DNA of 64,000 nt from Variovorax brevis (GTDB taxonomy: Bacteria; Pseudomonadota; Gammaproteobacteria; Burkholderiales; Burkholderiaceae_C). This document shows, in pieces, positions 18,992-28,800 of the stretch. Each line of letters starts with the position of its first letter. Within the stretch, counting starts at the first letter, position 1. The translations under genes were made by a program, and so were the position numbers. The stretch lies in assembly GCF_030317105.1 (NCBI RefSeq), contig NZ_JASZYG010000014.1:86649-150648 (forward strand), written 5' to 3'. The notes under the pieces are model-generated. The model was not told the origin of the DNA. It searched no databases and saw only the letters and a list, made by a program, of their open reading frames with translations.

Positions 18992-19110
18992 TCATTGCTC
19001 CTGCATCAAATCCATGAAACGGAGTTTTCTCTTCCGCGCATAAAAACAGGGCAGAGAGCCCGGTCGCTTGCATAAAGAAAGCGTAAAAATCGGAAGAGGA
19101 GACAACCCCC
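18992..19110 (-). promoter_or_regulatory. Divergent intergenic region: kdp promoter region and asmA leader
   Basis: 119 bp between the divergent kdp operon and the AsmA-family gene. Read on the minus strand it contains T-rich tracts (TTTTTACGC and TTTATGC at about 19070-19090, and GTTTTTATGC at about 19040-19050). These look loosely like the T-rich direct repeats bound by KdpE in other bacteria, so this is the probable kdp control region. No convincing -35/-10 pair can be fixed. On the plus strand GAGGAGA (about 19096-19102) is the ribosome site of the asmA-like gene. Confidence 0.4.
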
Positions 19111-21162
19111 ATGAAATGGACCTGGGTGCGCAGGCTGCTGCTCGGCGTGGTGCTGCTGGCTTTGCTGGCGGCCGGCGGCGTGTGGCTGCTGGTCCAGAGC
19201 ATCGACCGCGGGGCCGTCATGGCGCGCGCGGTGCAGGAGGTCAAGACCGCCACCGGCCGTGATTTCGCCATCGACGGCAAGGTGCGCTTCCAGCTCTTTC
19301 CGAACATCGCGCTGGTGGCCGAAGGCGTTCGGCTGGGCAACACGTCCTGGGGCTCCCGGCCGGACATGGCGCGCATCCGGCAACTCGAAATGCATGTGGC
19401 GCTCAAGCCGCTGCTGTCGCGCCGCGTGGAGATCCGCAGCGTGGAGGTCCACGGCGTCGACCTGCTGCTGGAAACCAACGCCAGCACCGGCCAGGGCAAC
19501 TGGAACATTGCGCGCGCCGACGCCGACCCCGGCGCCGACACGCAGGCCGAGCCCAAGGCCCCCGGCAAGGTGCAGGTGACGCTTTCGGAGTTCATTGCGC
19601 ACGACAGCGTGCTGGCCTTTCACAGCGGACGCAGCGGCCGCACCGAAACCATCCGGATCGAAGCCCTGTCGCTCGCCAACGTGGGCGAAGCCCGGCCGGC
19701 CGAGTTCAACCAGCTGGATCTCGACGTGGTGTTCCACGAACAGAAGATCCACCTCGAAGGCCGTGTCGGCACGGTGCGTGCGGCACTTGCCGCCAACCGC
19801 TCGGTGCCGCTGGACCTGGCGCTCACCATGGAAGGCACGACGGCCACCGTCAAGGGCGACGTGGACCTGGGCCGTTCGGCGGGCCAGGCCCGCATGCGGG
19901 TGGACGCCAGCGTGCGCAACGCCGCCGCGCTCAACCGCATCGTGGGCGTCGCGCTGCCCGTGCCCCTGCCGGCCACCGTGCGCGCCGACCTGAACTGGCG
20001 CGCGCGCGAACTGGTGGTCGACCCCATCGAGCTGGAGACCAACGGCCAGTCCATCGGCGGTCGCATCGTGTGGGACCGCGCGGCCTCGCCGCCGGAGCTG
20101 GACATCGTGATGCGCGCCGACAGCCTGGACCTGGCGCGCCTGTACCGCGAGCCGGCCACGCCGCCCGCTGCCGCCGCGGCCAGCGGGCGCGTGTTCTCCG
20201 AGACGCCCTTCCCCGCCATCCACCTGCCCGAGCTGACCATCAAGACGGAGATGCACGTCGAGCGGCTTGTGTTGCCCACTGGCCTGGAGCTCACCAGCCT
20301 GCAAGGCAAGGCCACGGCGCATCCCGACCGGGTGGATGTCGCCCAGTTCGCCTTCGGGCTGGCGCGCGGCACCTTCAGCGTGTCGGGCTCGGTGCACACC
20401 GGCGACGGCCGCGAGGCGCCGCGGGTGAGCGCCAGCGTCAAGGCGCGCAACGTCGCCATGGACGCCTTGCTGGCGCTGCTGCGCCGGCAGGCCGTCATCG
20501 CCGGCGGCAGGACGCAGATGGACGCCAACCTGAGTGCTTCGGGTTCGTCGCTGCACGCCATCGCCGACTCGCTCGATGGCGAGGTGCGGCTGAAGATGGG
20601 TGCGGCGCAGTCGGTGCCGCGGCGCACGACGGGCGCCGAGACGCTGCTCACGGCGCTCATGCGCGCCCTCACCCCCATGCGCCGGCCCGACGAACCGGTC
20701 AAGATCAGCTGCGCCGCCGCACGTTTGCCGGTGCGCAACGGCACCATCGTGGTGGACCGCTCCATCGCCGCGGAAAGCGAGCGGCTGGACATCGTGATGT
20801 CGGGCGAAATCGACTTGGGCGCCGAGCGCATCGACCTGGCGATGCGCCCCACCGTCAAGAAGGGCACGGGGCTGGATCCGTCCAGCTTCGCGGGCCTCGT
20901 GAAAGTGGTGGGCACGCTTTCGCACCCGACGGTGGAAGTGAACATGGCGGGCACGGCGCGCGAGGCTGCGAGCATCAGCGCCGCGGTGGCCACCGGCGGG
21001 GCCACGCTGCTCGGCCAGCGACTGCTGGGCAAGGTGACGGACCCGCATCCCTGCGACTCCGCCTACAACGGCAGCGCGAGCACCTCGGCCGAATCACCCA
21101 AGACGGCGGCGCCAAAGAAAAAGGGCTTGCTTGCGCCGATCAGGAACGTGTTTGGCGGGTGA
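19111..21162 (+). CDS. AsmA-family envelope protein
   Basis: 683 aa. An N-terminal membrane anchor (LLLGVVLLALLAAGGVWLLV) is followed by an AsmA domain (IDGKVRFQLFPNIALVAEGVRLGN and the RIRQLEMHVALKPLLSRRVEIRSV pattern). It ends in a C-terminal AsmA_2-like repeat region with alternating beta strands (GEIDLGAERIDLAMRPTVKKG) and a Lys/Pro-rich tail. Members of this group are bridge-like periplasmic proteins linked to phospholipid transport and outer-membrane homeostasis. Whether it corresponds to AsmA, YhjG or another paralogue cannot be told. A terminator-like hairpin follows at 21221-21246. Confidence 0.9.
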   Translation: MKWTWVRRLLLGVVLLALLAAGGVWLLVQSIDRGAVMARAVQEVKTATGRDFAIDGKVRFQLFPNIALVAEGVRLGNTSWGSRPDMARIRQLEMHVALKPLLSRRVEIRSVEVHGVDLLLETNASTGQGNWNIARADADPGADTQAEPKAPGKVQVTLSEFIAHDSVLAFHSGRSGRTETIRIEALSLANVGEARPAEFNQLDLDVVFHEQKIHLEGRVGTVRAALAANRSVPLDLALTMEGTTATVKGDVDLGRSAGQARMRVDASVRNAAALNRIVGVALPVPLPATVRADLNWRARELVVDPIELETNGQSIGGRIVWDRAASPPELDIVMRADSLDLARLYREPATPPAAAAASGRVFSETPFPAIHLPELTIKTEMHVERLVLPTGLELTSLQGKATAHPDRVDVAQFAFGLARGTFSVSGSVHTGDGREAPRVSASVKARNVAMDALLALLRRQAVIAGGRTQMDANLSASGSSLHAIADSLDGEVRLKMGAAQSVPRRTTGAETLLTALMRALTPMRRPDEPVKISCAAARLPVRNGTIVVDRSIAAESERLDIVMSGEIDLGAERIDLAMRPTVKKGTGLDPSSFAGLVKVVGTLSHPTVEVNMAGTAREAASISAAVATGGATLLGQRLLGKVTDPHPCDSAYNGSASTSAESPKTAAPKKKGLLAPIRNVFGG

Positions 21163-21220
21163 CATCGGCGCATCCTTTGCGCGCGAAGATCAACGGCATC
21201 AACGCGTCGGCGCAAAGCAA

Positions 21221-21246
21221 AAAGGCCACCTGGAAAGGTGGCCTTT
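21221..21246. terminator. Bidirectional hairpin terminator between asmA-like gene and tRNA-Gly
   Basis: Perfect 10-bp stem AAAGGCCACC / GGTGGCCTTT with a 6-nt loop (TGGAAA). The A/T base pairs at the stem foot give a short U-tract in either direction. It lies 58 bp after the AsmA-family stop and about 40 bp past the 3' end of the convergent tRNA gene, so it can end both transcripts. Confidence 0.75.
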
Positions 21247-21288
21247 GCTTGCTGTGCCGCCGTCAACCGATGGTTGCGACAGCGAAAG

Positions 21289-21364
21289 TGGAGCGGGAGA
21301 AGAGTCTCGAACTCTCGACCTCAACCTTGGCAAGGTTGCGCTCTACCAACTGAGCTACTCCCGC
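21289..21364 (-). tRNA. tRNA-Gly (anticodon GCC)
   Basis: The minus strand folds as a full cloverleaf: acceptor stem GCGGGAG/CTCCCGC, D-arm GCTCAGTTGGTAGAGC, anticodon stem-loop CAACC-TTGCCAA-GGTTG with anticodon GCC, a GAG-TTCGAGA-CTC T-arm region, and an encoded 3' CCA (TGG at 21289-21291 on the plus strand). 76 nt including CCA. No attachment-site duplication or integrase is visible beside it. Confidence 0.96.
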
Positions 21365-21515
21365 ATGAATTGCGTGCTGCGAATTATAGGGGGTCGCCCG
21401 TCTCGAATGCCGAGACGGCGCCGACCCCTGTCCGGCGCACGCAAAATGGCCTGTCTGGCGGCGTGCGCGGCGCGCTATCCTGCGCTTCCCACCGTTGCGG
21501 AACTACGCTCTCTAC

Positions 21516-22880
21516 ATGTCCTTGCAAACCCCTTCTCCGATGGCCGCAAATGCGCCGCTGAACCCCGACAGCTGCGACGTGTTCGTGATCGGCGGCGGAC
21601 CGGCCGGCTCCACCATCGCAGCGCTGCTTGCGCAACAGGGCCGCAACGTGGTGCTCGTTGAAAAAGAACACCACCCGCGCTTTCACATCGGCGAGTCGCT
21701 GCTGCCGGCCAACGTGCAGTTGTTCGAGCGCCTGGGCGTGCGCGACCAGGTCGAGAAATTCGGCATGACCAAGTGGGGCATCGAGTTCGTGTCCATCGAA
21801 CACGCGCACTGCAGCTACGTGGAATTCGCCGAAGCGTGGGACAAGACCATGCCTTCGGCCTGGCAGGTGCGCCGCTCCGACCTGGACGAGATGCTCTTTC
21901 GCCATGCCGCCACGCGCGGCGCGCAAACGCTGGAAGGCTGCAAGGTGCGCGACGTGGCCTTCGACGACGACGGCGCCACCGTACAGGCCGAGCTTGAAGA
22001 CGGCACCCACCGCACATGGCGCGCGAAGTTCGTGGTGGACGCCACCGGCCGCGACACCTTCCTGGCCAACAAATTCCGCAGCAAGCAAAAGAACGAAGCG
22101 CACAACAGCACGGCCCTCTTCGGGCACTTTCGCGACGCGCGGCGGCTGGAAGGCAAGCGCGAGGGCAACATCAGCATCTGCTGGTTCCCGCACGGCTGGT
22201 TCTGGTTCATTCCGCTGGCCGATGGCACCACGAGCGTGGGCGCGGTGTGCTGGCCCTACTACCTGAAGTCGCGCGACAAGCCGCTCAGGGAATTCTTTCG
22301 CGACACCATCGCGATGTGCCCCGAACTGGCGGACCGCCTCAAGGACGCCACGCTGGTGGACGACGCGGTGCACGCCACGGGCAACTTCTCGTACAGCAGC
22401 ACGCACGCCACCGGCGACCGCTACCTGATGCTGGGCGACGCCTTCACCTTCATCGACCCGATGTTCTCCTCGGGCGTCTACCTGGCCATGCACAGCGCCT
22501 TCGACGGCGCCGAGCTGGTGGCGACCGCGCTCGACCGTCCTGCCTTGCATGCGCAGGAACGCAAGGCCTTCGAGGAGATGATGCGCAAGGGACCGCGCGA
22601 GTATTCGTGGTTCATCTATCGCGCGACCAACCCGACGATCCGCGACATGTTCATGCATCCGGCCAATCCGCTGCGCGTGAAGGAAGGGCTGATGTCGCTG
22701 CTGGCCGGCGACATCTACGGCAACACGCCGATGTGGGGCGCGCTGCGCATGTTCAAGGTCATCTACTACCTGATCTCGCTGCGCCATTGGCGCCGCACGT
22801 GGAACGGATGGAAGCGGCACCGCTTCAACATCCGCGACATGGGCAAGCTGCGGGGCGAGACGGTTCTCAAGGGCGACTGA
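21516..22880 (+). CDS. Flavin-dependent halogenase-like FAD oxidoreductase
   Basis: 454 aa. The N-terminal FAD-binding Rossmann motif (VFVIGGGPAGSTIAALLAQQG) is followed by RFHIGESLLPAN, typical of phenol/aliphatic-type flavin halogenases and related monooxygenases. It also has the WxWxIP halogenase motif (GWFWFIPL, about residue 230) and the family FxxPxxSxG motif (FIDPMFSSG). A second flavin motif (YLMLGDAFTF) precedes it. Halogenases of this group use FADH2, O2 and halide. Substrate is unknown and no biosynthetic cluster, carrier protein or flavin reductase is adjacent. Members of the wider family have other roles, so enzymatic halogenation is a hypothesis. ATG 21516 is preferred; ATG 21540 is also possible. 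Confidence 0.75.
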   Translation: MSLQTPSPMAANAPLNPDSCDVFVIGGGPAGSTIAALLAQQGRNVVLVEKEHHPRFHIGESLLPANVQLFERLGVRDQVEKFGMTKWGIEFVSIEHAHCSYVEFAEAWDKTMPSAWQVRRSDLDEMLFRHAATRGAQTLEGCKVRDVAFDDDGATVQAELEDGTHRTWRAKFVVDATGRDTFLANKFRSKQKNEAHNSTALFGHFRDARRLEGKREGNISICWFPHGWFWFIPLADGTTSVGAVCWPYYLKSRDKPLREFFRDTIAMCPELADRLKDATLVDDAVHATGNFSYSSTHATGDRYLMLGDAFTFIDPMFSSGVYLAMHSAFDGAELVATALDRPALHAQERKAFEEMMRKGPREYSWFIYRATNPTIRDMFMHPANPLRVKEGLMSLLAGDIYGNTPMWGALRMFKVIYYLISLRHWRRTWNGWKRHRFNIRDMGKLRGETVLKGD

Positions 22881-22997
22881 ACAGACTCTGAAGCCAGGCG
22901 GCCTGCCTGCGCAGCACCGCCGCCGCAGTGACCTTCGCGCCACATCGCGCAAGGCCAACATGTGTGACTTTGAAACCGCATCGACGCATCATGCGGC

Positions 22998-23426
22998 ATG
23001 GACACGACCGACCACTCCTCCATCCAGGCACTCCCGCTGCGCCTGGTCCCCGGCGACGACCTGAGGCGCGCACTGGAGCGCGCCGTCGCCGCGAGCGGCA
23101 TGACAGCCGCCTTCGTGCTGTCCGGCATCGGCAGTCTTTCACCTGCGCAGATCCGGCTCGCAGGCGCTCCCGATGCCACGACTGTCGAGGGAGACACGGA
23201 GTTGCTCACGCTTTCAGGCAGCGTCGCGCCAACGGGTTCGCACCTGCATCTGAGCGTGGCCGACGCACAGGGCCGCGTGCTGGGTGGCCATGCCGCCTAC
23301 GGATGCATCGTTCGCACGACCTCAGAGATCTTGTTGGCATTGTTGCCGCAGTGGCACTTCACACGTGAACCCGATCCCGCCACGGGTTGGGCCGAATTGG
23401 TCATCCGGCGATCGGACGCCACATAA
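22998..23426 (+). CDS. PPC (DUF296) domain protein
   Basis: 142 aa covering one PPC/DUF296 domain: LVPGDDLRRALERAVAASGM, AAFVLSGIGSLSPAQIRLAG, the EGDTELLTLSGSVAP strand and the metal-site-like LHLSVADAQGRVLGGH. In plants this domain accompanies AT-hooks; bacterial single-domain members form trimers with a bound metal, and their role is poorly defined. It stands alone, 117 bp after the halogenase-like gene. AACATG-rich DNA precedes it without a clear ribosome site, so the start is moderately certain. Confidence 0.85.
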   Translation: MDTTDHSSIQALPLRLVPGDDLRRALERAVAASGMTAAFVLSGIGSLSPAQIRLAGAPDATTVEGDTELLTLSGSVAPTGSHLHLSVADAQGRVLGGHAAYGCIVRTTSEILLALLPQWHFTREPDPATGWAELVIRRSDAT

Positions 23427-23488
23427 ATGGACACATGAACAAGCCCCCTCGCATTTGACGCATTCGCCAATGGTCTGAAAATGATGAG

Positions 23489-23758
23489 ATGAACGATTCG
23501 AAATCCAGCGCCGACACGGCATCTTCATTGCCTGCGCTCCCTGACCACCTGTCCATCGACCCGCGCAGTCCGCACCACGTCGCCGCGGTCTTCGACCACG
23601 ACATCGGCATCCGCTTCAACGACAAGGAGCGCCACGACGTGGAGGAGTACTGCATCAGCGAAGGCTGGATCAAGGTGCCCGCCGGCAAGACGGTGGACCG
23701 CAAGGGCAAGCCGCTGCTCATCAAGCTGAAGGGCAAAGTCGAAGTGTTCTACCGCTAG
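23489..23758 (+). CDS. DUF3297 family protein
   Basis: 89 aa, soluble. After a Ser/Ala-rich start it contains the DUF3297 core: PDHLSIDPRSPHHVAAVFDHD, IGIRFNDKERHDVEEYCISEGW and the basic end KTVDRKGKPLLIKLKGKVE. The family is common in proteobacteria and has no assigned function. It follows the PPC gene by 62 bp on the same strand and could share its message. Confidence 0.88.
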   Translation: MNDSKSSADTASSLPALPDHLSIDPRSPHHVAAVFDHDIGIRFNDKERHDVEEYCISEGWIKVPAGKTVDRKGKPLLIKLKGKVEVFYR

Positions 23759-23898
23759 CGCCGCCGTTGGCCACCGCCTCCTGACCGGAGGCGGCATGGC
23801 ACGCCGCCGCGGCCTGGTCTTCCCGGCGAGCTCCGTTCCGACTTTGGGGAGGGAACGCGCGACCCATTCAAAGAACTACAACAACGACGGTCCAACCG

Positions 23899-25818
23899 AT
23901 GCGCATCCGCACACTCATCGCGCTCGCCACGGCATCCATCCTGGTCCCGATGCTGCTGGCAGCGGCCATCGCGTTCAACAAGGTCAAGGAGGGGGAACGA
24001 CAGGCGGCCTTGCGAGGCCTGCACGAAACCGTTCGCGCCTCGGCGCTGCTGGTGGACCGCGACATCCAGCGCTCGCTGGGCGCGCTCGAGGTGCTCGGCA
24101 ACTCGCCGTATCTCGATACGGGTGACTTCGAGTCCTTCTACAAGGATGCCGAGGCGATCAGCAGCGAGTCTGGCGTGAGGACCTTGCTGCTCGATGAGAA
24201 GGGAAGGCAGATCTTCAGCACGCTCCTGCCCTTCGAAACGCCGTCCCCGCGCAACGCGCCGAACGCGCGGCTCGCCAGCGTACTGGAAACGCAGCAGCCC
24301 CTGGTGTCCGATCTGTTTTGGGGCCGCTCCAGCGGCCGGCTGTTGACGGCCGTCTATGTGCCCGCCAAGGCGGCAGGCGGGCGCAAATACATCGTTGCAC
24401 AGGCGTTTCCCGTCGACTACTGGCGGAAGGCGGCACTCGCAGTCAGGGGCCATCCCGAGTGGATCGTCCGCGTCATCGACCGGCAGGGGCGTTTCATCGC
24501 GCGCACCCAGGGTGGCGACGCGGTGCTCGGCGAGGGTGCGCGGCCGGAGCTGGTTGCAGCGGCGGCCAGCTCGCCGGAAGGCCTCGTGCGCTACACCACT
24601 TTCGAAAAGATCGATGCCTACGTGGCGTTCGCGCGTTCTTCGCTCACCGACTGGACCGTGGCCGTGTCGGCGCCCGTGAGCGTCATCGAGGCCGCGGCCC
24701 GGCATGCCGTGGTCTGGCTGCTGGCCGGCATGACCATCGCGACGGCGCTGGCCCTGTGCGGCGCCTATTTCTTTGGCCAGCAGATCGTGAATGCCGTCGC
24801 GGCCGCCTCGCGCGCCGCGCGTTCGCTCGGGCACGGTGAGCGCCCGGCGCCCTTTCGCACGGGCCTGACGGAGGTCAACGCACTCAACCGGGAACTGCTT
24901 CATGCGGGCGAACTGCTCGACAGCGAACGCAAGGCCCGCCGGGCGGCGGAAGCCCAGCGCGAGGAACTGCTGGCCAACGAAACGCGCGCCCGGGAAAGCG
25001 CCCAGCTGGAAAACCGGGCCAAGGACGAGTTCATGGCCCTGCTGGGGCACGAGTTGCGAAACCCGCTGGCCGCCATTGCAGGCGCCGTCGGACTGCTGGA
25101 GCGCTTTGCCAGCGACCCGAAGCGTTCGCCCCGCTACTACGACATCGTGCGTCGCCAGAGCCGGCATCTGGGCAACATCGTCGACGACCTGATGGACGTG
25201 AGCCTGCTGTTGTCCGGCAAGATCGCGCTGGACACGCGGCCGGTCGATCTGCTCGCGTGCATCCACGGCTGCGTGGAATCGATTCGCGACACGCCCGCCG
25301 CCGAGGGCTACGACATCGTGTTGCAACCGGCCGAACGGCCCCTGTGGGTGATGGCGGACCCGATGCGGCTGGAGCAGGTCATCAGCAACCTCGTCACCAA
25401 CGCGTTGAAGTACTCGCGCCAGGGCATGGAAGTCCGCATCGAGGCCCGGGAGCGCGGCCGCAACGCGGTGATCGACATCAAGGACAACGGCGTGGGCATC
25501 ACGGCGGACCTGCTGCCGCACATCTTCGAGCCCTTCGTGCAGGGACCGCCGCTGGCCAATCGCGTCAAGAGTGGCCTGGGCATCGGGCTCGTGCTGGTGA
25601 AGCATCTGGTCATGCTGCATGGCGGCACCGTTGCCGCGGTCAGCCAAGGCGCGGGCCAGGGCTGCACGTTCACGATTGCATTGCCTACGACCACGACGCG
25701 GCCGCCAGCGCCGTCGGCACTGCGGCCGAACGCTCCGTCGAAGACCGCGCGACAGGACTTCGCGATGAATGATCACGGCGACGCGCGCGGGACGCTGGTG
25801 GAAGGACGCAGCTTGTGA
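23899..25818 (+). CDS. Membrane sensor histidine kinase with dCache-like periplasmic domain
   Basis: 639 aa. Transmembrane helix 1 (IALATASILVPMLLAAAIAF), then a long periplasmic sensor (about residues 30-270; residues such as DYWRKAALAVRGHPEWIVRVIDRQGRFIAR fit a double-Cache fold), helix 2 (VVWLLAGMTIATALALCGAYF), a HAMP-like/coiled-coil linker (about 300-370), HisKA with His in LLGHELRNPLAAIAGAVGLL, and HATPase with N box NLVTNALKYS and GLGIGLVLVKHLV. There is no receiver domain and no adjacent response regulator, so it is an orphan kinase. It ends convergent with cusA; its stop codon lies in the first unit of a heptamer repeat. Confidence 0.88.
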   Translation: MRIRTLIALATASILVPMLLAAAIAFNKVKEGERQAALRGLHETVRASALLVDRDIQRSLGALEVLGNSPYLDTGDFESFYKDAEAISSESGVRTLLLDEKGRQIFSTLLPFETPSPRNAPNARLASVLETQQPLVSDLFWGRSSGRLLTAVYVPAKAAGGRKYIVAQAFPVDYWRKAALAVRGHPEWIVRVIDRQGRFIARTQGGDAVLGEGARPELVAAAASSPEGLVRYTTFEKIDAYVAFARSSLTDWTVAVSAPVSVIEAAARHAVVWLLAGMTIATALALCGAYFFGQQIVNAVAAASRAARSLGHGERPAPFRTGLTEVNALNRELLHAGELLDSERKARRAAEAQREELLANETRARESAQLENRAKDEFMALLGHELRNPLAAIAGAVGLLERFASDPKRSPRYYDIVRRQSRHLGNIVDDLMDVSLLLSGKIALDTRPVDLLACIHGCVESIRDTPAAEGYDIVLQPAERPLWVMADPMRLEQVISNLVTNALKYSRQGMEVRIEARERGRNAVIDIKDNGVGITADLLPHIFEPFVQGPPLANRVKSGLGIGLVLVKHLVMLHGGTVAAVSQGAGQGCTFTIALPTTTTRPPAPSALRPNAPSKTARQDFAMNDHGDARGTLVEGRSL

Positions 25819-25869
25819 GGCTTGAGGCTTGAGGCTTGAGGCTTGCGGCTTGCGGCTTGCGGCTTGCGG
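25817..25869. repeat. Tandem heptamer repeat (GAGGCTT)4(GCGGCTT)3 between convergent genes
   Basis: Four exact GAGGCTT units (25817-25844) are followed by three exact GCGGCTT units (25845-25865) and a partial GCGG. The stop codon of the upstream sensor kinase (TGA 25816-25818) overlaps the first unit, and the cusA stop lies 16 bp beyond. The switch of a single base between the two blocks suggests two rounds of slippage expansion. Such 7-bp arrays change length easily. Confidence 0.9.
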
Positions 25870-25884
25870 GAGCCTGGCTGCCTC

Positions 25885-28800
25885 TCAACCCCCTTCCATC
25901 GGCCGCGAAGAACCCCGGCGTCGCAGCAGATACCACGCGGCAGGAACGACCAGCATGCTCAGCATGGGCGCCGTGATCATGCCGCCGACCATCGGCGCGG
26001 CGATGCGGCTCATCACCTCCGAGCCGGCGCCGCTGCCCCACAGGATGGGCAGCAGTCCCGCCATCACCACCGCCACCGTCATCGCCTTGGGCCGCACGCG
26101 CAGCACCGCACCTTCGCGGATCGCGGCGCGCAGGGTTTCGTCGTTCATCGGCTCGCCGGCAGCCTGCCGCCGGGCCAGCGCGTTCTTCAGGTAGACCAGC
26201 ATGACGACGCCGAACTCCGCCGCCACGCCGGCCAGCGCAATGAAGCCCACCGCCGTGGCCACCGACACCGAGTGCCCCATCGCCCACACCAGCCAGAAGC
26301 CGCCGATGAGCGAGAAGGGCACGGCGGCCATCACCAGTGCCGCATCCGCGAACGACCTGAACAGCAAATACAGCAGCAGGAAGATGACGGCCAGCGTCAC
26401 CGGCACCACGAGCTTGAGCCGCTCGGTCGCGCGCTCCAGGTATTCGAATTGGCCGGACCATGACAGCGCATAGCCCGCCGGCAACCTGACCGCCTTCGCG
26501 ACGGCGGCCTGCATGTCCTGCACGGCGGAGCGAAGGTCGCGCCCGCGCACGTCCACATAGACCCAACCCGACAGGCGCGCGTTCTCGCTGCGCAGCATCG
26601 GCGGCCCGTCTTCGATGCTGATGCGCGCCACGTCCTGCAGCAGCAACTGCGCGCCCTTGTCGGTGACGAAGGGCAAGCTGCGCAGGCGCTCCAGCGAATC
26701 GCGGATCTCGCGCGGGTAGCGAACATTGATGGGATAGCGCTCGCGGCCCTGGATCAGTTCGCCCACGTTGTCGCCGCCAATGGCGGTGGCAACCACGGCC
26801 TGCACGTCGGCCACCGAGAGGCCGTAGCGCGCGGCCCTGGCGCGGTCCACGTCGACGTCGATGTAGCGCCCGCCCGTCAGCCTCTCGGCCAGCGCCGAGC
26901 TCACGCCCGGCACCTGCTTCACGGCCGCCTCGACCTGCGTCGTCAACGCGTCGATGGTGGCCAAGTCCGCCCCCGCGACCTTGATGCCCACGGGGCTCTT
27001 GATGCCGGTCGCCAGCATGTCGATGCGGTTGCGGATCGGCGGCACCCACACGTTGGACAGGCCCGGCACCTGCACGGCGCGGTCCAGTTCCTCGATCAGC
27101 CTGTCGGGCGTCATGCCCGCGCGCCACTGGTCGCGGGGCTTGAACTGGATGGTCGTCTCGAACATTTCCAGCGGCGCGGGATCGGTCGCCGTGTCGGCGC
27201 GGCCGGCCTTGCCGAACACGCGCGCCACCTCGGGCACCGTCTTGATGAGGCGATCGGTCTGCTGCAGCAGCTGCGAGGCCTTGGACACGGACAGGCCCGG
27301 CAGCGCGGAAGGCATGTAGAGCAGATCGCCTTCGTCCAGCGGCGGCATGAACTCTCCCCCCAGGCGCATCAAGGGCACGACGGTGAGCGCCAGCAACAGC
27401 GCCGCAGCGACCAGCGTCGCCTTCGGAAAACGCAGCACCGCTTCCAGCACCGGCCGGTAGGCGGCCATCAGCAGCCGGTTCACCGGGTTCGATGCTTCAT
27501 GCGGAATGCGCCCGCGGACCAGGTAGCCCATGAGCACCGGAATGAGCGTCACCGACAGGCCGGCAGCCGCGGCCATTGCGTAGGTCTTGGTGAAGGCCAG
27601 TGGAGAAAACAGTCGCCCTTCCTGCGCCTCCAGCGAGAACACCGGCACGAAGGACAGCGTGATGACCAGCAGCGAATAAAAAAGGGCCGGCCCCACTTCC
27701 GTCGATGCCTCGCCGACGATCTTCCAGCGCTCGCCGGCACCCGGCGGGCGGCCGGCCTGCGTCTCGAAGGCTTCGAGATGCTTGTGCAGGTTTTCCACCA
27801 TCACGATGGCGCCGTCGACCATGGCGCCGATGGCAATCGCAATGCCGCCGAGCGACATGATGTTGGCGTTGACGCCCTGCCATTGCATGACGACGAAGGC
27901 CGCCAGCACCCCGATGGGCAGCGCCACCACAGCCACCAGCGCCGAGCGCAAGTGAAACAGGAAGACGGCGCACACCAGGGCGACCACGATGAACTCTTCC
28001 ACCAGCTTGTGGCGCAGGTTGTCGACCGCACGATCGATGAGCAAGGATCGGTCGTAGGTCGGAACGATCTCGACGCCGGCGGGCAGGCTGGCTTTCAGCG
28101 ATTCCAGCTTCGTCTTCACCGCCTCGACCGTGCTGCGCGCGTTCTTGCCCGAGCGCATGACGACCACGCCGCCGGCCACTTCGCCCTCCCCGTCCAGTTC
28201 GGCGATGCCGCGTCGCATCTCCGGGCCGACCTGCACCGTGGCCACGTCGCGCAGCAATACCGGCGTGGCGCCGGACACCGACAGGGGAATGGTGCGGAAG
28301 TCGTCCAGCGAACGCAGGTAGCCGCGCGAGCGCACCATGTACTCGGCCTCGGCCAACTCCACCACGGACCCGCCGCTGGCCTGGTTGGCATTCTGGATGG
28401 CGGCCTTCACCACCGCCGCCGTGACGCCCAGTGCACGCAGGCGGTCGGGGTCCAGCACCACCTGGTATTGCCGCACCATGCCGCCGATGCTGGCGACCTC
28501 CGCCACGTCGGGCACGCTCTTGAGTTCGAACTTGAGGAACCAGTCGTTCAGCGCCCGCAGTTGCCCGAGGTCGTGACGGCCGGTGCGGTCGACCAGCGCG
28601 TATTCGTAGACCCAGCCGACGCCCGTCGCGTCGGGCCCGAGCGAGGCCACGGCGCCGGCGGGCAGCCTGCCCTGCACCTGGTTCAGGTACTCGACCACGC
28701 GCGAGCGCGCCCAGTAGGGATCGGTCTTGTCGTCGAAGAGCACGTAGACGAACGAATCGCCAAAGAAGGAATAGCCGCGCACCGTCTTCGCGCCGGGCAC

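Noticed and set aside
19006..21048. 680-codon minus-strand frame opposite the AsmA-family gene
   Set aside because: Low-complexity His/Arg/Gly composition typical of an antisense shadow. The plus-strand AsmA domain is clear.
21289..21364. tRNA-Gly as an integration site of a genomic island
   Set aside because: No integrase, no repeated tRNA 3' end and no shift in gene character on either side.
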